Shown one piece after another: positions 26,596 to 37,800 of a stretch of DNA of 64,000 nucleotides; the first letter of the stretch is position 1, and every line of letters starts with the position of its first letter. Source of the stretch: GCA-2794515 sp034436155 (GTDB taxonomy: Bacteria; Chloroflexota; Anaerolineae; Aggregatilineales; Phototrophicaceae); the NCBI GenBank assembly GCA_034436155.1, contig DAOTVP010000110.1:10738-74737 (forward strand). Reading direction: 5' to 3'. Below the pieces are notes generated by a model that saw only the letters and a program-made list of their open reading frames with translations, did not search any database and was not told the DNA's origin. The position numbers were made by a program, and so were the translations under genes.

Positions 26596-26640
26596 GTTTT
26601 ATTACAGACAGTTACCAAAGTATAAAGGAGAAAATCTATC

Positions 26641-27156
26641 ATGGATTACAGTTTAATCGGCAAAATCCAAAAAGCCAAACAATATGCAGAAGAACCGGAG
26701 CGCGTTACGTTTGTCAGTTTTAAGGTCGAATTTAAGGGTGATAACGATACCTATACCGTCACCCTCAGCCCCGAAGGGTGGCAGTGTTCCAGCTCTGGCT
26801 TTCGGCGGTATGGCATCTCGCCACAAATTATGGCGATGGAGCGCATGTTCAGCCCGATGCTCAAACGGGAACCCCTGCATTATGCCGATGGTCAAAATGT
26901 GGTGAGCGATGTCGAAAAAGCCAGTCGCTACGCCAAAGAACCGAGTCGGGTACGCTTTTTGGCATTTGAAGCCGATTTCAGAGGCGACCATGATACCTAT
27001 CGTATCACCTATGAAGATGGCAAGTGGGATTGCAATAATCCCTATTTTCAATCGCACGGCATTTGTAGCCACACGATGGCGATGGAACGCCTGCTCGATG
27101 GCATGGTGAAGCCCGTCTCATTGCAACACGATATTCCCGAAGCGGAAGAACTCTAA
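26641..27156 (+). CDS. Tandem-duplicated SWIM-like zinc-finger protein
   Basis: 171 residues with AAAGGAG 10 nt upstream. The protein is two copies of one ~75-residue module: (K/S)A(K/R)xYAxEPxRVxFxxFxxxFxGDxDTYxxT followed by WxCxxxxFxxxGIxxxxMAMERLL. In the second copy the metal ligands resemble SWIM (WDCNNPYFQSHGICSH, one Cys fewer than CxC-CxH); in the first the C-x-H has become GISPQ, so it should not bind zinc. SWIM domains mediate DNA or protein binding; small proteins of this kind occur in cyanobacteria and Chloroflexota with unknown function. A leader with promoter and terminator precedes it and a terminator follows. Confidence 0.75.
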   Translation: MDYSLIGKIQKAKQYAEEPERVTFVSFKVEFKGDNDTYTVTLSPEGWQCSSSGFRRYGISPQIMAMERMFSPMLKREPLHYADGQNVVSDVEKASRYAKEPSRVRFLAFEADFRGDHDTYRITYEDGKWDCNNPYFQSHGICSHTMAMERLLDGMVKPVSLQHDIPEAEEL

Positions 27157-27187
27157 TCCGATTCAAAAATACCCATCCTATTCTCAG

Positions 27188-27214
27188 AAAAGGCGATGCA
27201 ACATCGCCTTTTTT
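27188..27214 (+). terminator. Intrinsic terminator
   Basis: AAAAGGCGATG, CAA loop, CATCGCC followed by six Ts; 32 nt after the SWIM-like gene. Confidence 0.9.
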
Positions 27215-27321
27215 CATTCCGTATAAGAAATGTATAGATATTTTATGAAAAGCGAAAGGTTTGGCTGAAATTTGCGTCATAATAAAGAGATGTAGCGCAC
27301 ATCAGCACAAGGAAGTAACAG

Positions 27322-30300
27322 ATGCACATTGGCAATAGATACAAAATCGAAAAACAAATCGGTGTTGGGGGCATGGGAACAGTGTTCAAAGGCACAGATA
27401 CCCAAACAGGCGCGACAGTGGCAATCAAACACCTCAAACCCGACATTTTACGCGCCGACCCGCACCAACTTGACCGATTCATCCGCGAGGGCGAATTATT
27501 GCGCCAACTCAATCATCCCAATATCGTCAAGATGTTAGATGCCATCGATCACGGAGACGATCATTATCTCATCATGGAATATGTGGCGGGTGGCTCGTTG
27601 CATGATGTGTTACAAAAAACACCTCAACTGAGTATCCAACGGGTACTGTATACGGCGCTGGATGTGGCGGATGCGCTCACACGGGCGCATCGGCTCAATG
27701 TGTTACACCGCGATATTAAGCCCGCCAACGTGTTGCTCGATGCCGATGGCACACCACGCCTGACCGATTTCGGCATGGCACGCTCTGGCAATGTCAATAT
27801 CACCGAAGAAGGTACGATTGTCGGCACATTGGCGTATCTCAGTCCTGAAGCCCTAACGGGCGGTGATGTGGATGAACGCAGTGATATTTGGGCATTCGGC
27901 ATCATGCTGTTTGAGATGCTGGCGGGTGAACGTCCATTTATGCAAGTCAGCGCGGGGCAACTCATCCATGCGATTCTCACCGCGCCAATTCCCGATTTAG
28001 AAACGATTCGGAACGATGTGCCTGTGGCATTGGTAGACCTCATCAACCGAATGCTCAAACGGGATGTGCAAGCGCGTATCCCCAGTGTACGCCTGATTGG
28101 GGCGGAACTCGAAGCGATTATTCGCGGTGGCACAACATCGGTGCAGTATGTCCCTAATATGGAGGATACCGATAGGTTTGATAGCGACAATTTCACGCCC
28201 ATTGAGCCTATCACCAGTCGAATCACCCCGCCCAATAATTTGCCCAACCAACCGACCGCTTTTGTCGGACGTGAGGATGAAATCGAAGCGATTGAAAAAT
28301 TGGTGAATCAAGATGCGAACCGCCTCATTACGTTGGCAGGTGTTGGCGGAATTGGCAAAACACGCCTCGCGTTAGCCGTTGCAGAACGATTCGTCCGCCC
28401 CACACATACCACCTCCATGCACAACCTCGTTTTTTCAGACGGGGTGTATTTTGTGCCGTTGGCATCGGTAGATCACGAAGAGGCGCTCATCAAAACTATC
28501 GCCGATCACACGCTGATGACCTTTGCAGGCACAGACCCCGCACGGGTGCAATTGCTCCATTATTTATCTGAAAAGAAAATGCTCATCGTCCTCGACAATT
28601 TTGAGCATCTCACCGCCCACGCCGATTTATTGGCGGATATGCTCAAATCTGCGCCGAACATCAAATTATTGGTGACATCGCGCGAATTATTGCGTTTACG
28701 CGGGGAACAACTGTATGAAGTCCCGCCGTTACACATCCCCAATCCGCGCCAATCGGTAGATGAAATCGCAAGTTATTGCGCCACAAAACTATTCGTGCAA
28801 TCGGCGAAACGGGTGATGCCCGATTTTGAATTGGATGAGCAAACCGCGCCTTATGTGGCAAAAATTTGTAATTTTGTCGGCGGGTTGCCACTGGGGATAG
28901 AACTCTCGGCTTCGTGGTTGGAAATGTTGCCCATCGAAGAAATTTCGGCTGAAATCGAAAAAAGCCTCGACTTTTTAGAGACCGATTTGCGCGATGTGCC
29001 AGAACGCCAACGCAGTTTACGCGCCGTGTTTGAATATTCGTGGAATTTGCTCAAAGACGATGAACGCGAAGCCTTCACCAAATTATCCATCTTCAAAGGT
29101 GGGTTCGAGCGCGAAGCGGCGCATAAAATCGCAGGTGCATCGTTACGCGCATTGACCAGTTTGGTCAATAAATCGCTCATCCAACGCTATCCGAATGGGC
29201 GCTACGGTTTGAATAAAGTCTTGCGTCAATATGCCGAAGAAATCCTGAACAATCGCGGTGATGCTCAAGCCGTTAAAGAGGCTCATGCCTTGTATTATGG
29301 CGAATTGCTGGTCAAACTCACGCCTCTTTTCAACACGCTCAAAGAAAAGACCGCCATTGAATTGATGGATAGCGAATGGGAAAACATCCGCGAGGCGCTG
29401 AATAATGCGATGGATATGGGTGCGTGTGACGAGATTGATAAAATTTCGTATCCGTTGCTCATGTATTACATCAATCGCAGTTTATTCCGCGAAGGCGCAG
29501 ATGTTTTTGATCGTCTGGCGGGGATGATTAAAAATCATCAGGGCGAAAATGAGATGTTCTGGCGCACGCGGGTGTTTCAGGCATGGTTACTGAGTCGTAT
29601 AGGAAATTATGCCGAAGCATGGGATTATAGCGCCCCCGCCGAAGCGTATTTCAAGCAACATAACATCACCATCGAAATGAGCGAGACGCTCAACATGCTC
29701 AGTTATATCAAGATGATGCAAGGCGATTACGCCGCATCGGTGGCGTATGCCAAAGAAGCCCTGAGTTATGCACCACAATCGCGCCAAGAGCAAATGGCAT
29801 GGTATATGTCGAATGGCAATTGGGGCTATGCCGAATTTTTGCGTGGCAATCAACAACAAGCCCTACAAATTTACGAAGAGATTGTCTCGCGGATGCGCCA
29901 ATTGCAAGATTATTCACCCAACGGCATGGGTTACATGCTCAATAACTTGGGCGAAATTTTGCGCGGATTAGGTCGTATGGATGAAGCACTGGCATTATTC
30001 CAAGAGGCATATGCCATCTTCGAGGCGAATAACATCAAACGGGGTATGGCATTCACACTGAATAACATCGGCGGGATTCAAATCGCCAAAGAGGATGTCG
30101 CCGTTGCCCAATCGTACTATCAACGGGCATACGATTTACATAAAGAGATTGGCGACCTCAACGGTTTGGCACATTCTATTTCGGCGCTGGGCAATAACGA
30201 GATGTTTTTGGGTCATGCGAAAGAGGCGAAAATGTATTTCGATAAAAGCCTCTCGATTCGCAAGAAAATCGGTGAACGGCGAGGCATTGCCGATTCGCTG

Positions 30301-30921
30301 AACGATTTAGGACGTGTGTATGCGCTGATGGGCGATTTTTCTGCCTCGCTCAAGCATTTTCGAGAAGCAGAGGCGATTTACCGCGATATTCAAGAACTCG
30401 ATGGATTAAGTGGCGCGTTGGTGAACGTTGCCTCTGCCCAAGCGATTTTGGGGCAAATAAACGATGCCTACCAAACCTTAAATGAAGTGACTAAACTCAA
30501 TGAACGACTCAATAGCACATTCTCGCATTTGGTGGTCGTATTTTTGAGCGCGGAACTCGCCATTTTAGAAAATCGCCTCGAAGATGCCGAAAAGCTAACA
30601 CGCAATTTACTCGCTGAATATCGCAATGAACTGAGTTTCACCATCCATTTGCTCATCTTAGGGCAAAAAGCCGAAATTTTGGCGAAACAGGGCGATCTAG
30701 AGGGGGCTTTGCAAATCTTATTGGTGTTCCGCGCTAATGGCGATAAAGCACAAGGCTTTTTGCGGATGTTCGCGCCGTTTGTGATGGATCAAATCGAGAA
30801 ATTAGAGGCAAATCTGACGAAAAACATGCCATCCGAAGTGCGTAGCCGTATCGAGAAAACACTCAATACACAAACAGTAGAGAGTCTGATGGAAAAATAT
30901 TATGGCGCGAATGTGCGCTAA
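27322..30921 (+). CDS. Ser/Thr protein kinase - STAND ATPase - TPR signalling protein (intact)
   Basis: 1,199 residues; AAGGAAG precedes the ATG. Residues 7-265 are a complete Hanks kinase (GVGGMGTVFKG, AIKHLK, HRDIKPAN at 129, DFGMAR). A STAND/NB-ARC NTPase spans about 310-600 (FVGREDEIEAI, Walker A GVGGIGKTRLA near 341, Walker B MLIVLDNFEHL, LVTSREL, GLPLGIELSASW). From about 680 to 1,150 there are TPR repeats (AEAWDYSAPAEAYFKQHN, NLGEILRGLGRMDEALALFQEA and following). The architecture suggests a signal-gated kinase in which TPRs sense a ligand and STAND oligomerises; the substrate is unknown. It is the uninterrupted paralogue of the gene at 9103. Its TAA shares bases with the TAG of the convergent Uma2 gene. 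Confidence 0.92.
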   Translation: MHIGNRYKIEKQIGVGGMGTVFKGTDTQTGATVAIKHLKPDILRADPHQLDRFIREGELLRQLNHPNIVKMLDAIDHGDDHYLIMEYVAGGSLHDVLQKTPQLSIQRVLYTALDVADALTRAHRLNVLHRDIKPANVLLDADGTPRLTDFGMARSGNVNITEEGTIVGTLAYLSPEALTGGDVDERSDIWAFGIMLFEMLAGERPFMQVSAGQLIHAILTAPIPDLETIRNDVPVALVDLINRMLKRDVQARIPSVRLIGAELEAIIRGGTTSVQYVPNMEDTDRFDSDNFTPIEPITSRITPPNNLPNQPTAFVGREDEIEAIEKLVNQDANRLITLAGVGGIGKTRLALAVAERFVRPTHTTSMHNLVFSDGVYFVPLASVDHEEALIKTIADHTLMTFAGTDPARVQLLHYLSEKKMLIVLDNFEHLTAHADLLADMLKSAPNIKLLVTSRELLRLRGEQLYEVPPLHIPNPRQSVDEIASYCATKLFVQSAKRVMPDFELDEQTAPYVAKICNFVGGLPLGIELSASWLEMLPIEEISAEIEKSLDFLETDLRDVPERQRSLRAVFEYSWNLLKDDEREAFTKLSIFKGGFEREAAHKIAGASLRALTSLVNKSLIQRYPNGRYGLNKVLRQYAEEILNNRGDAQAVKEAHALYYGELLVKLTPLFNTLKEKTAIELMDSEWENIREALNNAMDMGACDEIDKISYPLLMYYINRSLFREGADVFDRLAGMIKNHQGENEMFWRTRVFQAWLLSRIGNYAEAWDYSAPAEAYFKQHNITIEMSETLNMLSYIKMMQGDYAASVAYAKEALSYAPQSRQEQMAWYMSNGNWGYAEFLRGNQQQALQIYEEIVSRMRQLQDYSPNGMGYMLNNLGEILRGLGRMDEALALFQEAYAIFEANNIKRGMAFTLNNIGGIQIAKEDVAVAQSYYQRAYDLHKEIGDLNGLAHSISALGNNEMFLGHAKEAKMYFDKSLSIRKKIGERRGIADSLNDLGRVYALMGDFSASLKHFREAEAIYRDIQELDGLSGALVNVASAQAILGQINDAYQTLNEVTKLNERLNSTFSHLVVVFLSAELAILENRLEDAEKLTRNLLAEYRNELSFTIHLLILGQKAEILAKQGDLEGALQILLVFRANGDKAQGFLRMFAPFVMDQIEKLEANLTKNMPSEVRSRIEKTLNTQTVESLMEKYYGANVR

Positions 30922-31484
30922 CTAAAAATATCAGCCACCTTGAGGCGGAAGTTTGGAAACAGGCTTTCCGCCTCTAACACATCGTCTACGCCGAGCGTTT
31001 TTGCCTCTTTATCCCGTTGATACACATCCACCGTTTTTTCATCGGTATCCACCACCCAAACAATCACACCCGCATTGAGATAGCTGGCGATTTTCTTCAA
31101 TAACTTTTTCCATTCGGTGCTGTTATCAGTATTCGATACGACCTCTATGGCTAATTCAGGTGGCAAAACATTATATCCATGTGAGGATAATTCAGCGTGC
31201 TTGGCATAAGAGATATAACCAACATCTGGCACAAATCGGTCATCACCGACTTTATAACCACCATCTGCACCCGTTAAATGACCGAGATTGTTTTGCAACA
31301 AATACACACCCAATAAGACCCCAATTCGCATCCCAATTTTAGACGCATACGGATTCGAAGCCACCTCATAGAGCTCCCCATGAATATATTCATATTGAAT
31401 ATCAGTTGTATTGCCAATCTCGTCTATCCATGCGTCAAATTCGACCGCCGTCATGGTCTTTTTCGATTGCATTTCTAAGGTCAT
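30918..31484 (-). CDS. Uma2-family PD-(D/E)XK endonuclease-like protein, copy 3
   Basis: 188 residues. The family marks are FVPDVGYISYAKH (Asp), PPELAIEVVSNT (Glu) and LLKKIASYLNAGVIVWVVDTDEKTVDV (Lys). It is closest to copy 1 at 14645 in the SYAKH and VDTD segments but keeps the Lys that copy 1 has lost. It converges on the kinase-STAND gene with a 4-nt overlap of stop codons, so transcription of each gene would run into the other. No toxin-antitoxin partner is visible. Confidence 0.88.
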   Translation of the reverse strand: MTLEMQSKKTMTAVEFDAWIDEIGNTTDIQYEYIHGELYEVASNPYASKIGMRIGVLLGVYLLQNNLGHLTGADGGYKVGDDRFVPDVGYISYAKHAELSSHGYNVLPPELAIEVVSNTDNSTEWKKLLKKIASYLNAGVIVWVVDTDEKTVDVYQRDKEAKTLGVDDVLEAESLFPNFRLKVADIFS

Positions 31485-31520
31485 CGAAACTTTCCCTCAT
31501 CAACTATTTTTATCAGTATA

Positions 31521-31712
31521 TCACACCAGCCCCAACTCCACGACATGCTCGGTGGCGATGTGTTCCAGCGCAATCAAGCATACACTCCACCCCACACAAA
31601 TATTCGGGATGAGGTCGCCTGTGTTCAGGCGCTTGCGCCAGAGTTTGGTGCGTTCTAATCGTTCCGCATTCAACAAGGCGGGATTGGTGAATATCTCATA
31701 AATAAATCCAAT
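31521..31712 (-). pseudogene. Decayed gene fragment, about 60 codons, no start
   Basis: On the minus strand the frame from 31712 to the TGA at 31521-31523 reads as protein-like sequence (EIFTNPALLNAERLERTKLW, then DLIPNICVGWSVCLIALEHI) but has no ATG, GTG or ribosome site; a TGA lies just upstream. It looks like the C-terminal remnant of a lost gene whose family I do not recognise. The remaining parts of the 358-bp gap 31485-31842 hold only the two hairpins described separately. Confidence 0.4.
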
Positions 31713-31767
31713 TCAATTATTTCATGTGCATTTTATCATGCTTATAACGTATGTGCTTGTGATATAA

Positions 31768-31795
31768 AAAAGACCCCCATAACACTGGGGGTCTT
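31768..31795 (-). terminator. Intrinsic terminator of the giant surface-protein gene
   Basis: AAAGACCCCC, loop, GGGGGTCTTT; on the minus strand it is followed by a T-run. It lies 48 nt after the stop of the 10.3-kb gene. A second hairpin GGGGGA-TTGC-TCCCCC at 31816-31831 lies between stop and terminator. Confidence 0.9.
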
Positions 31796-31842
31796 TGTAT
31801 TGCTGGTCTAACATCAGGGGGATTGCTCCCCCCTATTTAGAA

Positions 31843-34800
31843 TTAGGGTCTCCATTTGGGAGGAACTTGACCGTGACGGCTGGCGTTCTCTTCCGATGGG
31901 CTGTTTTGGGCATCGCGGTCGTTTTCTTCATCATCCGTCAAGCGGTTGGCATCTTCATCGGGGTTGATGGGTGGTGCCGTGATGGGCAGAGCATCCACCG
32001 AGAAGACGTTGAGGTTGTTGGGTGTATCATCGGTTGCATCAACAGACGATGTGAAGACGAGCGTGGTAGATTCGCAGTACCAAGTCGGCGATGTGTCTTG
32101 GACGTTTTGGTAGTCGCCCGTGTTGTTGGTCAACAAGCGGGTTTCGCCCGTTTCGATCTCATACACATAGATGTCATTGATACCGTTGACGATATTCGAT
32201 TGGTAGGCGATTAACTTGTCATCTGGTGAGAAGACGGCGTTGGTCGCATTACCACCGATTTCAGAGACACGGGTCACACCCGTACCATCGGCGTTCATAT
32301 AGTAGATGGCGCTTTGACGGCTACGGTCGTTTTCGGGACGTGGGTCGTCACGATAGCTACGGAACACAATCTTAGAACCATCGTTGCTATACATCGGGTC
32401 GTGATCATCGCCCGTACCATCGCTGAGTTTGGTCACAGCGTTGCCATTGGCGAGGTCAATTTCGTAGATTTGCCACAATCCGTCTTCGCGGTCACTTTGG
32501 ATGAGCAGTTTGCTCCCGTCTGGCGACCAGAATGGATTGATGTCGTTGGATGGACTCATGGTGACATTCACGTTTTCGCCTGTGAGCAGGTCGAACACGC
32601 GGATTTCCCAATCGCCGTTATCGGTGGTGGTTTCGTATGCCAACTTGAGACCGTTGGGTGCCCACACGGGGTCAAGATCCATAGCGAATTCGTTATAGGT
32701 GATACGACGGGTGTCATCACCTGTGACTTTCGCCACGTAAATTTCCCAGTTACGTGCGCGGCTACCTTCTTCGGTATCGCGTGTGGAGGCGAATGCAATC
32801 CACATACCATCTGGCGAGCGCGATGGGAACATATCGTACACATCTTCACCAACACCGCGAGACAAGTTTTCGGGTCCGGTCAAGCCATTGGGAAGTTCAC
32901 CAAGGCGGAACAGTTCCCAATCGCCAGTTTGGTCGGTATGGTACACGAGCCAGTCGGGGCAGATTGCGCCACCAATTTCAATGGGCGACCATTCAGGAAC
33001 ACCGAGTTCGCGGTCTGGATTGCACATAGCGAGGTCAATAATCACACGCCCATCGGGTGTTTCGATGGTGTCGCCACAGACCGGTTCATCGGGTGTTTCT
33101 GGTGTTTCTGGGGTGGGTGTTGGGGTTTCATCTTCTGGGATGTAACAACCCGCGTTGTCGTCAAACGCCACGAGCGTATCGCCATTGATAAAGACCTTGA
33201 GCGTCACCACACGAGAGATAGATTGAACAGAAGTCACTGCGAATGGCATATCGCCAACGATGCCGTCTGCCAAGAGGTTACCCTCGTTATCCACAATTTG
33301 ATATGTGGCAACGGTGAACAACGGTTGACCGCCAGCGTTCAAGATTTGACCCGCAAACACGCCATTGGTGCCGAGGCAGGTCAGTTCGGGGACGTAGATG
33401 GGCGGTTCATAGCACGACAAGTTGGTACGTTCTGCGGTCACAGAGCCTTCACCTTCAGCGCCAAGCGAGACAACCAAGGTGAGTTGGCTATATTCGCCGA
33501 CAAACGGTCCGATGTTGAATGGCAAGCCAGTCACACGACCAGCACCAACGAGGTTGCCGTTTTCGTCTTCAACGGTGTAGGTTGGCAACGATTGCAACGG
33601 TGTTCCGCCAGTGTTGACGATTTCAAAGAAGAAGGTGCCGTTTTCGACCTCATCGCAATAGCCAAGCGGTTCATAGACGGGTGGAACATAGCAGTTTTCG
33701 TTGGTAGTTGTCGCCACTTCCATACCTTCGATGTTGGTATAGAGGGTCAATGTCACTGCGCTATACGGTCCGGTCACAGAGCCACTGAGTGGTGCGGGCG
33801 ATGAGCCTTCGTCTAAGGTGTTACCATCTTGGTCAAAGACACGATAGTAAGGTGTATAGCTGATACCTGGGATCGGTTCACCACCGATGTTGGTATATCC
33901 GAAGTTGAATGTGCCGTTGGATTCAGAACAGACAATTTCTGGGACATAAACGGGTGGCTCGAAGCAGGTTTCGTTAATCGCGCTGACGGGTTCGACATCT
34001 TCGCTATTCACCGAGACTTGCACGTATTGGAATTCACCCAGATACGACTTGGTGAACGGCAATTGTGCGTTTTCGATGAGTTCTGCGCCAGTGCCACCGC
34101 CGTTGATATAGGCGAAATCAACCAAGATATTCACGCCACTCAAGACAGGTTCGCCACCGATGTTGACGACATTCACCGTGAATTCACCGTTATTATCGGT
34201 ACATTCCACAGTTGGGACGTAAACAGGCGGGTTGTAGCAGGTGGTCAGAGGTTCGGCTTGGGCGCTGATATACCCTTCGGTGGTATCGAGCGTCAAGATG
34301 ACACTGCTATAACGACCCGTAATGCTGGCGGGCAGTTGGCTGATGTTGCCAGAGGTGATGCTTGGAGCAGGATTACCGACCACATCCAATTTGAAGGTGG
34401 GTTCGGCACCGAGTATGGGCGAGCCACTCACGAGTTCAACACTGAGCAGGAACACACCGTTGGCATCACCGCAGACGGCGGTTGGTGTCCAGACGGGCGG
34501 TTCGTAACAGTCAATCGTGATGGGCGCTTCGACAGTGATAATACCTTCATCGGTGGTTACGGTCATGGTCAAACCATTTTCGTACGTACCAAAGATCGGC
34601 ATGTTACCAGCGAGTTCGCTCATATTGCCAGAGATGGTTGTGAAGCCATCGCCCGTAATTTCGAAGGTGGGTTCGCCACCATCCACAGGGGCACCGCCAC
34701 CGGTTTGCGTCAGGGTGAAGTAGAAGTTGCCATTTTCACCGCAGTAACCAGTTGGGGTGTATTCGGGTTGACGATAGCAAGTGCTGTTGTCTGCGCTCAC

Positions 34801-37800
34801 GATTTCACCACCGTAGGACACATCCACACCAACATTGCCATAACGTCCCGCAGGTAAGGTTAAGACGACAGGCAGGTCGCTATTGCCAAATCCGACAACA
34901 CCTTGCGATTCGCCATCAATGAAGATTTCATATCTTGGCACGGTATCGACAATTGCGCCACCCGTATTGACGATAGTGATGACAAACACGCCATTTTCAT
35001 CACCACAATAGACATTGGGTTCAAAAACGGGTGGTACGAAGCAGTCTTCAACCGTGGTCAAAGGCGCAACCTCAATATCGCCACCAGAGAAGCTCATCGT
35101 CAACGGACCGTTTTCGCTGGTCACGACCACAGAGATGAATGGTAATGTGACAGTGCCAAAAGCGAGTTCGATGTTGTTTGCATCGGTAATGCTGTAATCG
35201 GGGAGGGTCACTCCGTCAATCACCGTGCCACCGACATTGAGAATATTGAATACATACACGCCGTTACCTTCTGTACATTCGCCCGATGGGACGAGTTCAG
35301 GGGCTTGGTAACATTCTTGACCATCCGCTTGTTCTTGGATTGTGCCTTCAGTGGTGCTGAGCGTCATGGTCAATGAGCCATACGGTCCCGTGATGGTCAC
35401 AGGCAGTTGGGTCACATCGCCACTCAACACTTCGTCACCATTTTCATCCACAATCACGAAGGTCGCGGGCGTGGTGATGGGTGTACCACCGATGTTGGAT
35501 GCGCCAAAGTAGTAAGCACCGTTACCTGCTTCATACGCACAGTAGGCGATGCCGATATATTTCGGCGCAGTGTAACAATCTTCGCGGGTGGCTGTCTTGG
35601 ACAGTTGACCATTCACATACAGATTCACCGTCACGAAGGTTTGACCAGAGAATTCCTCAAAGTATGGACCCGTGTAATCGGTGAGCGCGACCAATGTGCC
35701 AGTCGAGCCAATCACTTCGTATTGAACTGTGGTATTGGGCAATGGGGCATATCCATCATCACTGATTTCAACTGTGAATACGCCGTTAGTTTCTGATTCA
35801 TCACAATAGACACCAACGTAGTATTCAGGTGCGGTGTAACAACCAGAGACGGTCTTTGGCGTGACGGTAACAGGATCTGCACTACTGCTCACAGACAAGG
35901 TGAGTGATCGATAGTCGCCTGTGTAAGTCTTGCCATTGAACAGGTCGCTCAGGTCGCCCGTTTCAACGGTGTTCCCGTCTTGGTCAACGATGGTGTAGGT
36001 GAACGTACCGACAGGATTGCCACTCAGCGAGACGCTGAAGAAGGTGTTGCCGTTGGTTTCTTCGCAATAACCATCAAGTTCAACCGTGGGGGCGCGGTAG
36101 CAGTTTTCTTGCAAGTGTGTTTTGACTTGTTGTGTTTCGTTATTAACGACACGGAACAACAAACTGCCAGAGGTGCTGTTATAGGTACGGTTGAAGCTAG
36201 AGGCTTCTTCATGGGTGAGGTTGCCACTATCAATGACCGTATTGCCATCTAACACTTCAAAACTCACGCCTGCCGTACCCGTTGGCATACCGCCACTATG
36301 GGTGATGGTGAAGCCAAACACGCCATTATTGGCATCGCAGTAACCTGCGGGTGTATAAACGGGCGCGGTGTAACAACCAGGGGTAGCTTCAAGGAATACT
36401 TTGAAGTGACCTGGGCTGTCAATATCAAACGCGAGGCTATTCGAGGTGCTATTGAAGACAATATCCAATGGCATATCGGCTTGGGTGATGTTGCCTTGTT
36501 GCAAAACATTCCAACCGCCGTTGCTCACGTCCACAATGTAGTAGGTGGCAGTGCCAAAGATGACACCATCGGCAGTGAAGCGATACACACCATTCGACAC
36601 GCACTCGTAAGCGAGGTCGGCACCGGGCGGTGTACACAATTCATCGCTGATTTGTTCGGCATCGACCAATTGACCATTCACAAACAACGACACGGTTGGG
36701 TATTCGCCGTATGTTAAGCCAGAAATGGCAAAAGTGGATTGACCCGATGTGGCTGTGCCGTTGCCAGACAAACTCGCCACTGACCATGTGTAATCAACTG
36801 AAACGCTATTGGCGTTGTTGACGCGCATGGTATGGGTGGTGGTATTTTCCCAACAGACACTATCCAGTGTGAGTTTATAACATCCTTCAACTGTTGCAGT
36901 CGCGTTGTCGTAACCCGCCACGCTGAATGTTGCGCTACCTTGTGCGTTGGTCAACACGGCAAACGGATTGCTGGATGTTCCTGCATTGGCGGGACCAAAC
37001 GAGCCAGAGGTGCTGGTTGCGCCTGTCGCATTCCATGTCACGGCTTCGGTGAGGTTTGCACCATCGGCAGGCACGTTAATGATGAATAATGCGCGACCAG
37101 TGCCATATTCACACACACCAGAGACGGTTAATTCGGGTTTGCCCAAACAACCTTCAACATCGGCGCGTGGTTGGCTAAATCCAGGATGTCCCGGACGTTG
37201 GTCAACATACAAACGAACATTGATGCCCGCAAATTCGGGGAATGTGAGCGATTTGGTTTCGCCACCGAGCAATTGAATTTCGCCAGTCGCCAAAACGCCT
37301 AATTCGGTATTACGCGGTCCCATTTCGACCAAGCGCCATGTGGTTGGGGCATCCATATCGCCTTCACCAGGTGAGCCTGTGTTGGAGACATAGAAGGTGA
37401 TAACACCCGCTTTACATTCGCCAGTCACGCTGACACTGCTTCGATCCCATTCTTCCTGACAGTCTACGGTACGAGCCAATTCGCTCAGACCCGCGACTGA
37501 GAAGCTGATCGATTTGCCACCCAAACCAGTGACGGTGAAGCTGACCGATGGATTTTCGCTGGTCAAGCCCGCGACAGTGCCGAGAACGGTGGGGACACCA
37601 TCGACCGTACCAGTGACTTCATAGCTGGTCGTTTCAGACATCGCCAGACCGAAGTAAGTCACGGTATAGGTTGCAACGCCTTGTGCATCACAGGTTGCGA
37701 CCGCGCCATAGCTCTCGCTACCGCCAGAGGTGATGAACACCACACGCGGCACAGTCCCTTGTTGCCCATCTTTGCTGAACAACATACGGACGGTATAGCT

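Noticed and set aside
32314..33804. Long plus-strand open frames (also at 33829-34857, 36298-36717, 41206-42192) inside the giant gene
   Set aside because: They are antisense to a clear multi-domain protein; their translations are Cys/His/Arg-rich with no domains, and the open frames follow from the repeated codon pattern of the giant gene.
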